The notes beneath the pieces were generated by a model that was given only the letters and a program-made list of their open reading frames with translations, had not been told where the DNA came from and ran no database searches. Of a stretch of DNA of 5,126 bases, positions 1 through 5,126 are shown one piece after another. Origin of the DNA: an uncultured Lachnospiraceae bacterium (GTDB lineage Bacteria > Bacillota > Clostridia > Lachnospirales > Lachnospiraceae); contig CAJUBR010000127.1 of the NCBI GenBank assembly GCA_910584695.1, forward strand, positions 1 to 5,126, written 5' to 3'. The stretch's first letter is position 1. Every line of letters starts with the position of its first letter. Position numbers and translations under genes: made by a program.

Positions 1-638
1 ATTTATTTTGGTTAGGAAGATATACACAAAGAGTTTACACGACATTGCAGCGGTATAATACCGGATTTGATAAAATGCTGGATTTGGATATCCATTTCTA
101 TGAAAAGTATTGTGAAACTTTGAATATTCCTAATATTTATACAGATTATGAGAATTTTATTTCCAGTTACGGATATGATACAGACAATCCTGATTCGATT
201 GTAAGTAATCTGTACCGGGCATATGATAATGCATTAGTACTTCGGGACGATATTTCGTCAGAAGCACTTGCTTATATTCATCTGGCACAGTTTCAGTTAA
301 AGGCGGCAAAGATTTCAGATGCACCATTGATTGAACTGCAGTTAGTTATGGATCATCTTTTGGCCTTTTGGGGAGCAGTAGATGATTTTATCGACGATGA
401 AACGGTCAGAAATCTAATTAAGTTAGGAAAAAAAGCAGAGCTTTTAGATTTAAAACTGCGTTTTAACGAAGAAAATGGGGAATTGAAGCGGGTATTTGGC
501 CAACTTGATTTTTATCTGCACTGCGTTAATGTAGAGTATAATAAAGTGGCTTATTATGAGCTGGCACTGGCATTTGAACGGGGTGATGAAACAGATGAGG
601 AAATGATATATTCCCTGGAAAAACTCATTCAGGTATAG
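1..638 (+). CDS. Alpha-E (DUF403-type) helical protein, 5' partial
   Basis: This is the C-terminal ~211 residues of an all-helical alpha-E protein; reading frame begins at base 3. An in-frame TTG at 45 could be taken as a start, but codons 3-44 read LFWLGRYTQRVYTT, which matches the characteristic opening motif of the family (xLyWLGRYxER), so the gene continues beyond the left edge, probably by only a dozen or so residues. A second, degenerate copy of the motif appears as NLIKLGKKAELLDLKL (codons near 408-455), and the segment NALVLRDDISSEALAYI resembles the family's conserved arginine/ISSE helix. The protein is acidic, has no membrane segment and is probably cytoplasmic. Family members usually accompany circularly permuted ATP-grasp ligases and transglutaminase-like proteins; the biochemical role is unknown. 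It seems shorter (about 225 aa in total) than the ~300 aa I associate with the family. The next gene starts 33 bp downstream, which suggests co-transcription. Confidence 0.83.
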   Translation, partial: LFWLGRYTQRVYTTLQRYNTGFDKMLDLDIHFYEKYCETLNIPNIYTDYENFISSYGYDTDNPDSIVSNLYRAYDNALVLRDDISSEALAYIHLAQFQLKAAKISDAPLIELQLVMDHLLAFWGAVDDFIDDETVRNLIKLGKKAELLDLKLRFNEENGELKRVFGQLDFYLHCVNVEYNKVAYYELALAFERGDETDEEMIYSLEKLIQV

Positions 639-671
639 AAGATGAGAAATTCAAAAATGTGTAGGTGAATT

Positions 672-1508
672 ATGAAGAGATTAGGTTTTACATACCAGAC
701 AAAATACATATTTGATACACCCATATATGAGCATTATTATACGCTTAAGATTTTTCCTATGGAAAATGGCAGACAGTATATGGAAACATTATTGGAAACC
801 ATGAGCTATGGTGACAGTCATAGCTATTCTTTTGATGCTTTTGGCAATCGGACTGTATATGGTTATATGGAGAAACCTCATGAGCAGTTTCAGTTTGAGG
901 TGAGCGGAGTGGCTGTGGTGGATGATTCAAAGAAGGAAACGGATGACCGGTTTTTGTCTCTATTCCGGTCCCAATCTTCTATGACAAAGGTTTCGGTCGT
1001 TTTATCAGATGCTTTAAAAAGAGCCTGTGAACAGGCAGAGGAAAAATCCTGTTACCATAAAAGCTTTGATGAATTGGAAGAGATTGAGCAGATTATGTAT
1101 TTGTCAGATTACTGTCATGAACTTTTAGTATATACCCCTAATGTTACCAATATATATACGGATGCCTCGGAAGCAGTAAGAATCGGAAAAGGTGTCTGCC
1201 AGGACTATTCCCATATTCTGATTGCATTTCTCCGTATGTTACATATTCCGGCAAGATATGTGGTAGGTTTTATGATGGGGGAAGGTTATACCCATGCGTG
1301 GGTAGAAGCGTGGTGTAATGGCTGCTGGCATGGGATAGATCCAACAAATTCAAAAATAGTGGATGAAGATTATATTAAACTTTCCCATGGCAGGGATTAT
1401 AATGATACGATAGTCTGCAAAGGACACTTTTACGGACAGGCACAGCAGACACAGGAAATCCGGGTACAGGTACAGGAAATTTCCTGTGCAGATAGAAATA
1501 ATAAATAG
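672..1508 (+). CDS. Transglutaminase-like cysteine protease-fold protein
   Basis: 278 aa. Residues 1 to about 105 look like the beta-rich N-terminal domain found in bacterial transglutaminase-like proteins; about 110-235 form the transglutaminase-like core. The catalytic triad is visible: Cys176 in GKGVCQDYSH, His208 in YTHAWVEAW and Asp223 in GIDPTN. No signal peptide or membrane segment is seen, so it is probably cytoplasmic. Members of this fold in bacteria are mostly predicted peptidases or amide-bond-transfer enzymes, not protein cross-linkers; the substrate is unknown. The ATG at 672 is preferred because the N-terminal domain begins immediately after it; the AGGTGA at 663-668 gives a rather tight ribosome-binding spacing of about 3-4 nt. 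It lies between an alpha-E gene (33 bp upstream) and two M14-type genes (61 bp downstream), consistent with a peptide-processing operon. The C-terminal tail after residue ~255 is Gln/Val rich and looks unstructured. Confidence 0.9.
   Translation: MKRLGFTYQTKYIFDTPIYEHYYTLKIFPMENGRQYMETLLETMSYGDSHSYSFDAFGNRTVYGYMEKPHEQFQFEVSGVAVVDDSKKETDDRFLSLFRSQSSMTKVSVVLSDALKRACEQAEEKSCYHKSFDELEEIEQIMYLSDYCHELLVYTPNVTNIYTDASEAVRIGKGVCQDYSHILIAFLRMLHIPARYVVGFMMGEGYTHAWVEAWCNGCWHGIDPTNSKIVDEDYIKLSHGRDYNDTIVCKGHFYGQAQQTQEIRVQVQEISCADRNNK
1472..1487. repeat. 16-bp perfect palindrome inside the end of the transglutaminase gene
   Basis: ACAGGAAATTTCCTGT is a perfect 16-bp dyad lying about 20 bp before the stop codon of the transglutaminase-like gene. 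The half-site ACAGGAAAT also occurs as a direct copy at 1451-1459, and GGTACAGGTACAGG at 1463-1476 is a short tandem run leading into it. It could be a chance by-product of the repetitive Gln-Val tail it encodes, or a binding site or weak mRNA hairpin in front of the next gene. No function can be assigned. Confidence 0.45.
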
Positions 1509-1569
1509 CAGTATATGAAGGGAACAGCATGAGAAACAGTGGATTGTAATAAAGAAGAGAGGTAAGGAC

Positions 1570-2499
1570 ATGATAGAAGACGTTGTAAAGGTAGAACTTC
1601 CGTTTGATGAAACACTTCGGATTAAAAAACATAGATTACAGCCGGAAACACTTTTTGGCGGTGAAAAAAGGATTAGTATTGTAACGGGAATTCATGGAGA
1701 TGAGTTGGAGGGACAGTACGTCTGTTATGAACTGACCAGAAGAATCCGTGAAGAAAAGGAAAAGCTCACGGGAATCGTCGACGTTTATCCTGCAATCAAT
1801 CCGTTGGGAGTAGATTCCATTACAAGAGGAATTCCTATGTTTGATTTGGATATGAACCGTATTTTTCCGGGAAACAAGGAAGGCTCCATGGCAGAATATG
1901 TGGCTGCCAAGGTGGTTGAGGATCTTACCGGAAGTGATGTGTGTATTGATATTCATGCCAGTAATATTTATCTGAAAGAACTTTCACAGGTACGGATTAG
2001 TGAACTGACTGCCAGAGAACTGGTACCATTGGCAAGAAGATTAAACATTGACTATATCTGGGTACATCAGGCAGCAACGGTATTGGAATCCACGCTGGCA
2101 CATTCTTTAAACTGCATTGGCACAAAAACTCTGGTAGTAGAAATGGGAGTTGGAATGCGGATTACCAAAGATATTGGCAATCAGTTAGTGGATGGTATTT
2201 TTGTATTGATGAAAGATTTGGGAATCTGGCAGGGAGAAGTGATCACCCCGAGAAAACCGATTGAATCTGAAGATGGTAATGTTTATTTTTTAAATGCATC
2301 GGCTTCCGGCATTTTTCTTCCAAGTACCAGCCATTGTAAGAAAGTTAAAAATGGAGAGTTGGTTGGTGAAATTGTAAATCCTCTGTCGGGAAAAATTTTG
2401 CAAAGGGTATATTCGCCTTGTGACGGTCTTGTATTTACCTTGAGGGAATTCCCGGTGGTATATGAAGGTTCTTTGGTAGGGCGTATTCTGGCCCAGTAA
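1570..2499 (+). CDS. AstE/AspA-like (M14 superfamily) zinc carboxypeptidase/deacylase, catalytic site intact
   Basis: 309 aa, full length for the succinylglutamate desuccinylase/aspartoacylase-like group. The zinc site is visible: His42 and Glu45 in GIHGDELEG and the third ligand His129 in IDIHAS. The substrate-binding Asn-Arg pair is Asn96-Arg97 in DMNRIFPG, and the probable general base is Glu191 in VVEMGVG. Residues ~240-309 form the beta barrel-like C-terminal domain usual in the family, with the Gly-rich pattern KNGELVGEI and SPCDGLVF. Known members hydrolyse an amide bond next to an amino-acid carboxylate; the acyl group or peptide removed here cannot be told from sequence. The genes around it point to a peptide-like substrate and not to arginine catabolism, since no other ast gene is present. 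Start: ATG at 1570 with AGAGG at 1558-1562, spacing 7 nt. It is followed after 26 bp by a degenerate paralogue. Confidence 0.9.
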   Translation: MIEDVVKVELPFDETLRIKKHRLQPETLFGGEKRISIVTGIHGDELEGQYVCYELTRRIREEKEKLTGIVDVYPAINPLGVDSITRGIPMFDLDMNRIFPGNKEGSMAEYVAAKVVEDLTGSDVCIDIHASNIYLKELSQVRISELTARELVPLARRLNIDYIWVHQAATVLESTLAHSLNCIGTKTLVVEMGVGMRITKDIGNQLVDGIFVLMKDLGIWQGEVITPRKPIESEDGNVYFLNASASGIFLPSTSHCKKVKNGELVGEIVNPLSGKILQRVYSPCDGLVFTLREFPVVYEGSLVGRILAQ

Positions 2500-2525
2500 A
2501 TATATAAGGTAGGAGATTAAGACAG

Positions 2526-3452
2526 ATGAGAAAAGAAATATTATTTGAATTAGCCTCTCCATATAGGGATGATTTCCGTATTAGAGGATACCATTTTGGA
2601 AAAGGAGAGAAGGCGGTCTGTATTGTAGGTGCGACCAGAGGAAACGAAATCCAGCAGGTATATATGGCAGGTCAGTTAGTGAAGCGATTGAAGGAACTAG
2701 AGCAGGCAGGAAAGATAGTAAACGGAAATGAAATCCTGATCATACCATCTTTAAACCCCTTTTCCATGAATATCGGGAAACGGTTCTGGACACAGGATAA
2801 TACCGATATTAATCGTATGTTTCCGGGTTATAATTTAGGGGAAACAACTCAGAGGATTGCAGCCGGTGTTTTTGAACAGATAAAAGATTATAAAATCGGA
2901 ATTCAGTTTGCCAGCTTTTATATATCCGGTGATTTTATTCCCCATGTAAGAATGATGAAGACCGGATCGGAAAATGTGGAGATGGCAAAGGATTTTTCCA
3001 TGCCATATATTGCAATAAGACAGCCGCGGCCCTTTGATACTACAACGCTTAATTATAACTGGCAGATTTGGGAAACCAATGCATTTTCTGTCTATGCAGT
3101 CGATACAGAAAAGATAAATATGGAAGCCGCCGGACTTACGGTCGAGTCTGTACTCACTTTTCTTGGCAGACAGAATATGATTGCCTATGAACCTGTAACG
3201 GACAGGGAATCTATCATTGTACAGGAAAATGATATTTTCAATATTAAGACGCCTAGGGCGGGTCTGTTTCAGGCACTGGTAACGGTAGGAGAGTCTGTAA
3301 AAAGCGGTCAGCCCATGGCAAATATTATTGATCCCTATGAAGGAGAAGTGTTAGAGGTTCTTATTTCAAGTAAGGATGGAAGCGTATTTTTTATACAGGA
3401 TGCACCATTCATACAGGAAAAAACATTGGCATTTAAAATGATTGTGGAATGA
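2526..3452 (+). CDS. AstE/AspA-like M14 paralogue with degraded metal site (probable pseudoenzyme)
   Basis: 308 aa, almost the same length as the preceding protein and collinear with it, so the pair looks like an old tandem duplication. The fold markers are kept: IVGATRGNE matches IVTGIHGDE, IPSLNPFS matches YPAINPLG, TDINRMFPG matches LDMNRIFPG (Asn96-Arg97 retained), and a C-terminal barrel-like domain (~240-308) is present. The chemistry is not kept: the first zinc ligand His is Arg38 (Glu41 remains), the IDIHAS ligand segment reads IQFAS with no His, and the general-base Glu position reads AVDTE (Asp193). A normal zinc hydrolase site is therefore unlikely. The reading frame is intact, with AGGAG at 2511-2515 spaced 10 nt from the ATG, so this is a maintained gene and not a decaying one. 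A likely role is a non-catalytic or regulatory partner of the upstream enzyme, or a binding protein for the same ligand; this is inference. It is the last gene of the presumed operon. Confidence 0.85.
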   Translation: MRKEILFELASPYRDDFRIRGYHFGKGEKAVCIVGATRGNEIQQVYMAGQLVKRLKELEQAGKIVNGNEILIIPSLNPFSMNIGKRFWTQDNTDINRMFPGYNLGETTQRIAAGVFEQIKDYKIGIQFASFYISGDFIPHVRMMKTGSENVEMAKDFSMPYIAIRQPRPFDTTTLNYNWQIWETNAFSVYAVDTEKINMEAAGLTVESVLTFLGRQNMIAYEPVTDRESIIVQENDIFNIKTPRAGLFQALVTVGESVKSGQPMANIIDPYEGEVLEVLISSKDGSVFFIQDAPFIQEKTLAFKMIVE

Positions 3453-3506
3453 GGGGTTCCGCTAAGTAATACTTCCGAAAATACAGAAGGAAAAAACAGT
3501 AGTTTC

Positions 3507-3517
3507 AATATAAGTAA
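3507..3517 (+). repeat. Left 11-bp direct repeat (probable target-site duplication)
   Basis: AATATAAGTAA sits immediately outside the left terminal inverted repeat of the 3518-3728 element and is identical to 3729-3739 on the other side. Flush placement at both ends is what a transposition target duplication looks like. Confidence 0.75.
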
Positions 3518-3553
3518 TAGGCAATTGTGAAACTTTGTTTTCGTTACCGACCG

Positions 3554-3692
3554 TTGTACAATATAAACAAATCACCGCAGGGCACGTTTGCACTATTTGT
3601 CGCTCGTAACGGTACATAAGGTGCCAAAGTACGCCACCTAAGTACCGACGGCTCCAAAGTACCCTGCTTATGATATTGTTTATATTGCACAA
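3554..3692. repeat. Inner inverted repeat of the MITE-like element
   Basis: TTGTACAATATAAACAA (3554-3570) pairs with 3676-3692 at 16 of 17 positions, and just inside it GCAGGG (3577-3582) pairs with CCCTGC (3662-3667). The single difference in the long arm (A3558 against C3688) is a transition that would form a G-U pair in minus-strand RNA. Together with the terminal repeats this gives a long interrupted stem closing over the central hairpin. Confidence 0.8.
3611..3646. repeat. Central hairpin of the MITE-like element
   Basis: GGTACATAAGGTG (3611-3623) pairs with CACCTAAGTACC (3635-3646) with one bulged base, around an 11-nt loop. It is the apex of the nested palindromic structure. A short outer extension (CGT 3605-3607 with ACG 3648-3650) may lengthen it. 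Confidence 0.65.
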
Positions 3693-3728
3693 CTAGATCT
3701 TAGAAATAGGGAGTTTCGCAATTACCTA

Positions 3729-3739
3729 AATATAAGTAA
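3729..3739 (+). repeat. Right 11-bp direct repeat (probable target-site duplication)
   Basis: AATATAAGTAA, identical to 3507-3517 and flush with the right terminal inverted repeat. Removing the element plus one copy would restore an uninterrupted spacer running from the M14 paralogue to the terminator-like hairpin at 3745. Confidence 0.75.
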
Positions 3740-3744
3740 GCATG

Positions 3745-3789
3745 ACAGGAGCTGCCGCACTAAGTAATATTTAGTACGGCGGCTCCTGT
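3745..3789 (+). terminator. Strong stem-loop, probable operon terminator
   Basis: The arms are ACAGGAGC/GCTCCTGT (3745-3752/3782-3789), GCCG/CGGC (3754-3757/3777-3780) and ACTAA/TTAGT (3759-3763/3771-3775), with one T-G wobble (3753/3781), one C-A mismatch (3758/3776) and a 7-nt loop. The stem is long and GC-rich at its base, as in an intrinsic terminator. The T-tract is poor on the + strand (TGTTTG follows) and absent on the minus strand, so efficiency is uncertain. Its position, between the left operon and a promoter that begins at the very next base, favours termination of the left operon or insulation of argH. Confidence 0.6.
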
Positions 3790-3819
3790 TTGACTGTCGG
3801 CGTAAAGATACGATATAAT
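3790..3819 (+). promoter_or_regulatory. Sigma-A-type promoter for argH
   Basis: TTGACT (-35, 3790-3795) and TATAAT (-10, 3814-3819) are separated by 18 nt, one base from the consensus -35 and a perfect -10. Transcription would start near 3826. There is no extended -10 TG. The -35 box begins directly after the terminator-like stem-loop, so the two signals are back to back. No other gene start lies between this promoter and argH. Confidence 0.75.
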
Positions 3820-3825
3820 TTTACT

Positions 3826-3979
3826 TGCCACCTATATTAAATTGTTGTAAAATAGAATAAGTATGTTTCGGTTTGGAAAGCGGATTTTCGTTTTCAGGAA
3901 TTGCGATTTTGCTTTTTAGACAAGCAGGCTTGCAGGGATTTAGAAATATCATGAAATATAAAGAAATGAGGGTAAATTT
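3826..3979 (+). promoter_or_regulatory. argH 5' leader (~154 nt)
   Basis: This is the region between the predicted transcription start and the argH ATG. It is AT-rich, with no recognisable riboswitch or T-box element. It contains an 18-codon open frame at 3863-3919 (MFRFGKRIFVFRNCDFAF) with three Arg codons but no convincing Shine-Dalgarno site, followed by a small CAAG/CTTG stem (3921-3932). A weak dyad, TCAT/ATGA (3949-3952 and 3966-3969), overlaps the argH ribosome-binding site and could be a repressor site, but it does not clearly match an ARG box. Regulation by arginine is plausible from the gene's role and not demonstrated here. Confidence 0.45.
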
Positions 3980-5126
3980 ATGGCACAGCTTTGGGGAGGC
4001 CGTTTTACAAAGGAAACGGACCAATTAGTATATAATTTTAATGCTTCGATATCATTTGACCGGAAGTTTTACCGGGAGGATATAGAGGGAAGCATGGCAC
4101 ATGTGAAAATGCTGGCGGCTGTTGGTATCTTAACAGAGGAGGAAAGAGATAAAATCTTATCCGGACTGGAAGGAATTTTAGCTGATGTAGAAAGTGGTAA
4201 GCTGGAGATTTCTTCAGAATATGAAGATGTTCATAGTTTTGTGGAGGCAAATTTAATTGACCGCATTGGCGATGCAGGAAAGAAGCTTCATACAGGACGT
4301 TCCAGAAACGACCAGGTGGCTCTGGATATGAAACTTTATACAAGGAAAGAAATTTTGAATTTAAAAGAACTGGTTAAAGATTTACTTTTTGTCTTACAGA
4401 ATTTGATGAAGGAGCATAAGGATACCTTTATGCCCGGCTTTACCCATTTACAAAAAGCCCAGCCTATTACACTGGCTCATCATTTCGGGGCTTATATGGA
4501 GATGTTTAAAAGAGATTATGGCAGACTGTGTGATATTTATGAGAGAATGAACTATTGTCCGTTAGGTTCCGGAGCACTTGCAGGAACTACGTATCCCCTT
4601 GACCGGGATATGACTGCAAAGTTATTGGGATTTAAGGGACCGACCTTAAATAGCATGGATTCCGTGTCAGACAGGGATTATCTGATTGAGCTTCTCAGTG
4701 CAATGTCTACTATTATGATGCATTTAAGCCGTTTTTCTGAGGAGATCATTATCTGGAATTCCAATGAGTACCGTTTTATAGAATTAGATGATGCCTATAG
4801 TACGGGAAGTTCGATTATGCCGCAAAAAAAGAATCCCGATATTGCAGAACTGGTAAGAGGAAAAACGGGACGTGTATATGGTGCGTTAATGCAGATGCTT
4901 ACTACAATGAAGGGAATTCCCCTTGCTTATAATAAGGATATGCAGGAGGACAAAGAGCTTACTTTTGATGCCATTGATACGGTAAAAGGATGCCTTGCTC
5001 TGTTTACAGGTATGATTAAGACCATGACTGTGAATAAAGAGGCGATGGCAGTCAGTGCGAAAAATGGATTTACAAATGCCACGGACGCAGCAGACTATCT
5101 TGCAAACCATGGTGTACCGTTTCGGG
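3980..5126 (+). CDS. argH: Argininosuccinate lyase ArgH, 3' partial
   Basis: This enzyme cleaves argininosuccinate to arginine and fumarate, the last step of arginine biosynthesis, as a cytoplasmic homotetramer of the fumarase/aspartase superfamily. The frame is open from the ATG to the right edge (382 codons); the family is usually about 455-460 aa, so roughly 75 C-terminal residues are missing. The N-terminus MAQLWGGRF is typical. Conserved regions are visible: HTGRSRNDQ (104-112), the catalytic-His segment THLQ (155-158, His156) followed by KAQPIT, and the superfamily signature GSSIMPQKKN (276-285), carrying the catalytic serine. The start is well supported by GAGGG at 3968-3972 with 7-nt spacing. 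It has its own promoter and is separated by a terminator-like hairpin and a mobile element from the left operon, so it is probably regulated independently. argG, its common partner, is not upstream in this window. Confidence 0.97.
   Translation, partial: MAQLWGGRFTKETDQLVYNFNASISFDRKFYREDIEGSMAHVKMLAAVGILTEEERDKILSGLEGILADVESGKLEISSEYEDVHSFVEANLIDRIGDAGKKLHTGRSRNDQVALDMKLYTRKEILNLKELVKDLLFVLQNLMKEHKDTFMPGFTHLQKAQPITLAHHFGAYMEMFKRDYGRLCDIYERMNYCPLGSGALAGTTYPLDRDMTAKLLGFKGPTLNSMDSVSDRDYLIELLSAMSTIMMHLSRFSEEIIIWNSNEYRFIELDDAYSTGSSIMPQKKNPDIAELVRGKTGRVYGALMQMLTTMKGIPLAYNKDMQEDKELTFDAIDTVKGCLALFTGMIKTMTVNKEAMAVSAKNGFTNATDAADYLANHGVPFR

Larger units (their letters stand above)
3518..3728. mobile_element. 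MITE-like 211-bp non-autonomous element with terminal inverted repeats
   Basis: The ends are TAGGCAATTGTGAAACT (3518-3534) and its imperfect reverse complement at 3712-3728, consensus TAGGYAATTGYGAAACT, matching at 15 of 17 positions. A perfect 11-bp direct repeat abuts both ends. There is no credible transposase or other gene inside: the only long open frame is a minus-strand reading of the palindromic interior. Inside are a second inverted pair (3554-3570 with 3676-3692, 16 of 17), GCAGGG/CCCTGC (3577-3582/3662-3667) and a central hairpin, so the whole element can fold as one interrupted hairpin. CCAAAGTAC occurs twice (3624-3632, 3654-3662), as does TACCGAC (3545-3551, 3643-3649). The element would need a transposase supplied in trans. 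An 11-bp duplication is within the range known for some IS4-family groups, but I do not recognise the terminal repeats. An alternative is a structured RNA gene flanked by chance repeats; the flush duplication argues against it. Confidence 0.74.

Noticed and set aside
45..47. TTG at 45 as the true start of the alpha-E gene
   Set aside because: The upstream in-frame codons from base 3 encode the conserved family opening motif LFWLGRY, so the gene begins outside the window.
1529..1549. Six-codon ORF (MRNSGL) with AAGGGA a few bases upstream, between the transglutaminase and M14 genes
   Set aside because: It is too short to separate from chance and has no regulatory codon pattern; the AGAGG at 1558-1562 already serves the M14 gene.
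1350..1632. Several overlapping minus-strand open frames near the transglutaminase/M14 junction
   Set aside because: They overlap well-supported + strand genes, have low-complexity Phe/Tyr/Leu-rich translations and no start signals.
1570..3452. Arginine catabolism (ast) assignment for the AstE-like genes because argH is nearby
   Set aside because: No other ast genes occur, the pair is separated from argH by a terminator-like hairpin and promoter, and the family includes many deacylases of other specificity.
3472..3492. Terminator at CTTCC...GAAGGAA right after the M14 paralogue
   Set aside because: The possible stem is only 4 bp, AT-rich in the loop, and is followed by A residues instead of a T-tract on the + strand.
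3462..3692. Minus-strand 76-codon open frame across the intergenic region
   Set aside because: It reads through the palindromic mobile element, has no ribosome-binding site and resembles no protein family; its length follows from the element's composition.
3540..3728. CRISPR array or tandem repeat array in the intergenic region
   Set aside because: The repeats are inverted and nested, not regularly spaced direct repeats, and no cas gene is present.
3951..4028. 26-codon + strand ORF overlapping the argH start in another frame
   Set aside because: It overlaps argH and its ribosome-binding site, and its N-terminal coding has no recognisable features.

Overview
The window reads as AT-rich chromosomal DNA from a low-GC Gram-positive anaerobe, most likely a Clostridia/Lachnospiraceae-type gut bacterium. 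This rests on the codon use, the purine-rich Shine-Dalgarno sites, the sigma-A-type promoter and the style of the proteins. The genus is not resolved. All confident genes lie on the + strand.

Positions 1-3452 hold four closely spaced co-directional genes, probably one operon that enters from the left. They are an alpha-E (DUF403-type) helical protein cut by the left edge, a transglutaminase-like cysteine protease-fold protein with an intact Cys-His-Asp triad, an AstE/AspA-like (M14 superfamily) zinc carboxypeptidase/deacylase with intact metal and catalytic residues, and a same-length paralogue of it whose metal site has been lost. Alpha-E and transglutaminase-like proteins are known neighbours of circularly permuted ATP-grasp ligases in predicted peptide-synthesis/peptide-modification loci. 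No ATP-grasp gene is visible here; it could lie left of the window. The likely theme is making or trimming an unknown small peptide or amide conjugate, with the second M14 protein acting as a non-catalytic partner. The product is unknown.

Positions 3453-3979 form a 527-bp intergenic region rich in structure. A 211-bp element (3518-3728) with 17-bp imperfect terminal inverted repeats is bounded flush on both sides by a perfect 11-bp direct repeat. This is the layout of a non-autonomous (MITE-like) insertion with its target-site duplication, and nested inverted repeats inside would fold it into a long hairpin. To its right are a strong 45-nt terminator-like stem-loop and, one base pair step later, a near-consensus promoter (TTGACT, 18-nt spacer, TATAAT) that should drive argH through a leader of about 150 nt.

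Positions 3980-5126 are argH (argininosuccinate lyase, last step of arginine synthesis), open to the right edge with roughly 75 C-terminal residues missing. It is functionally separate from the left-hand operon; no argG is present in the window.
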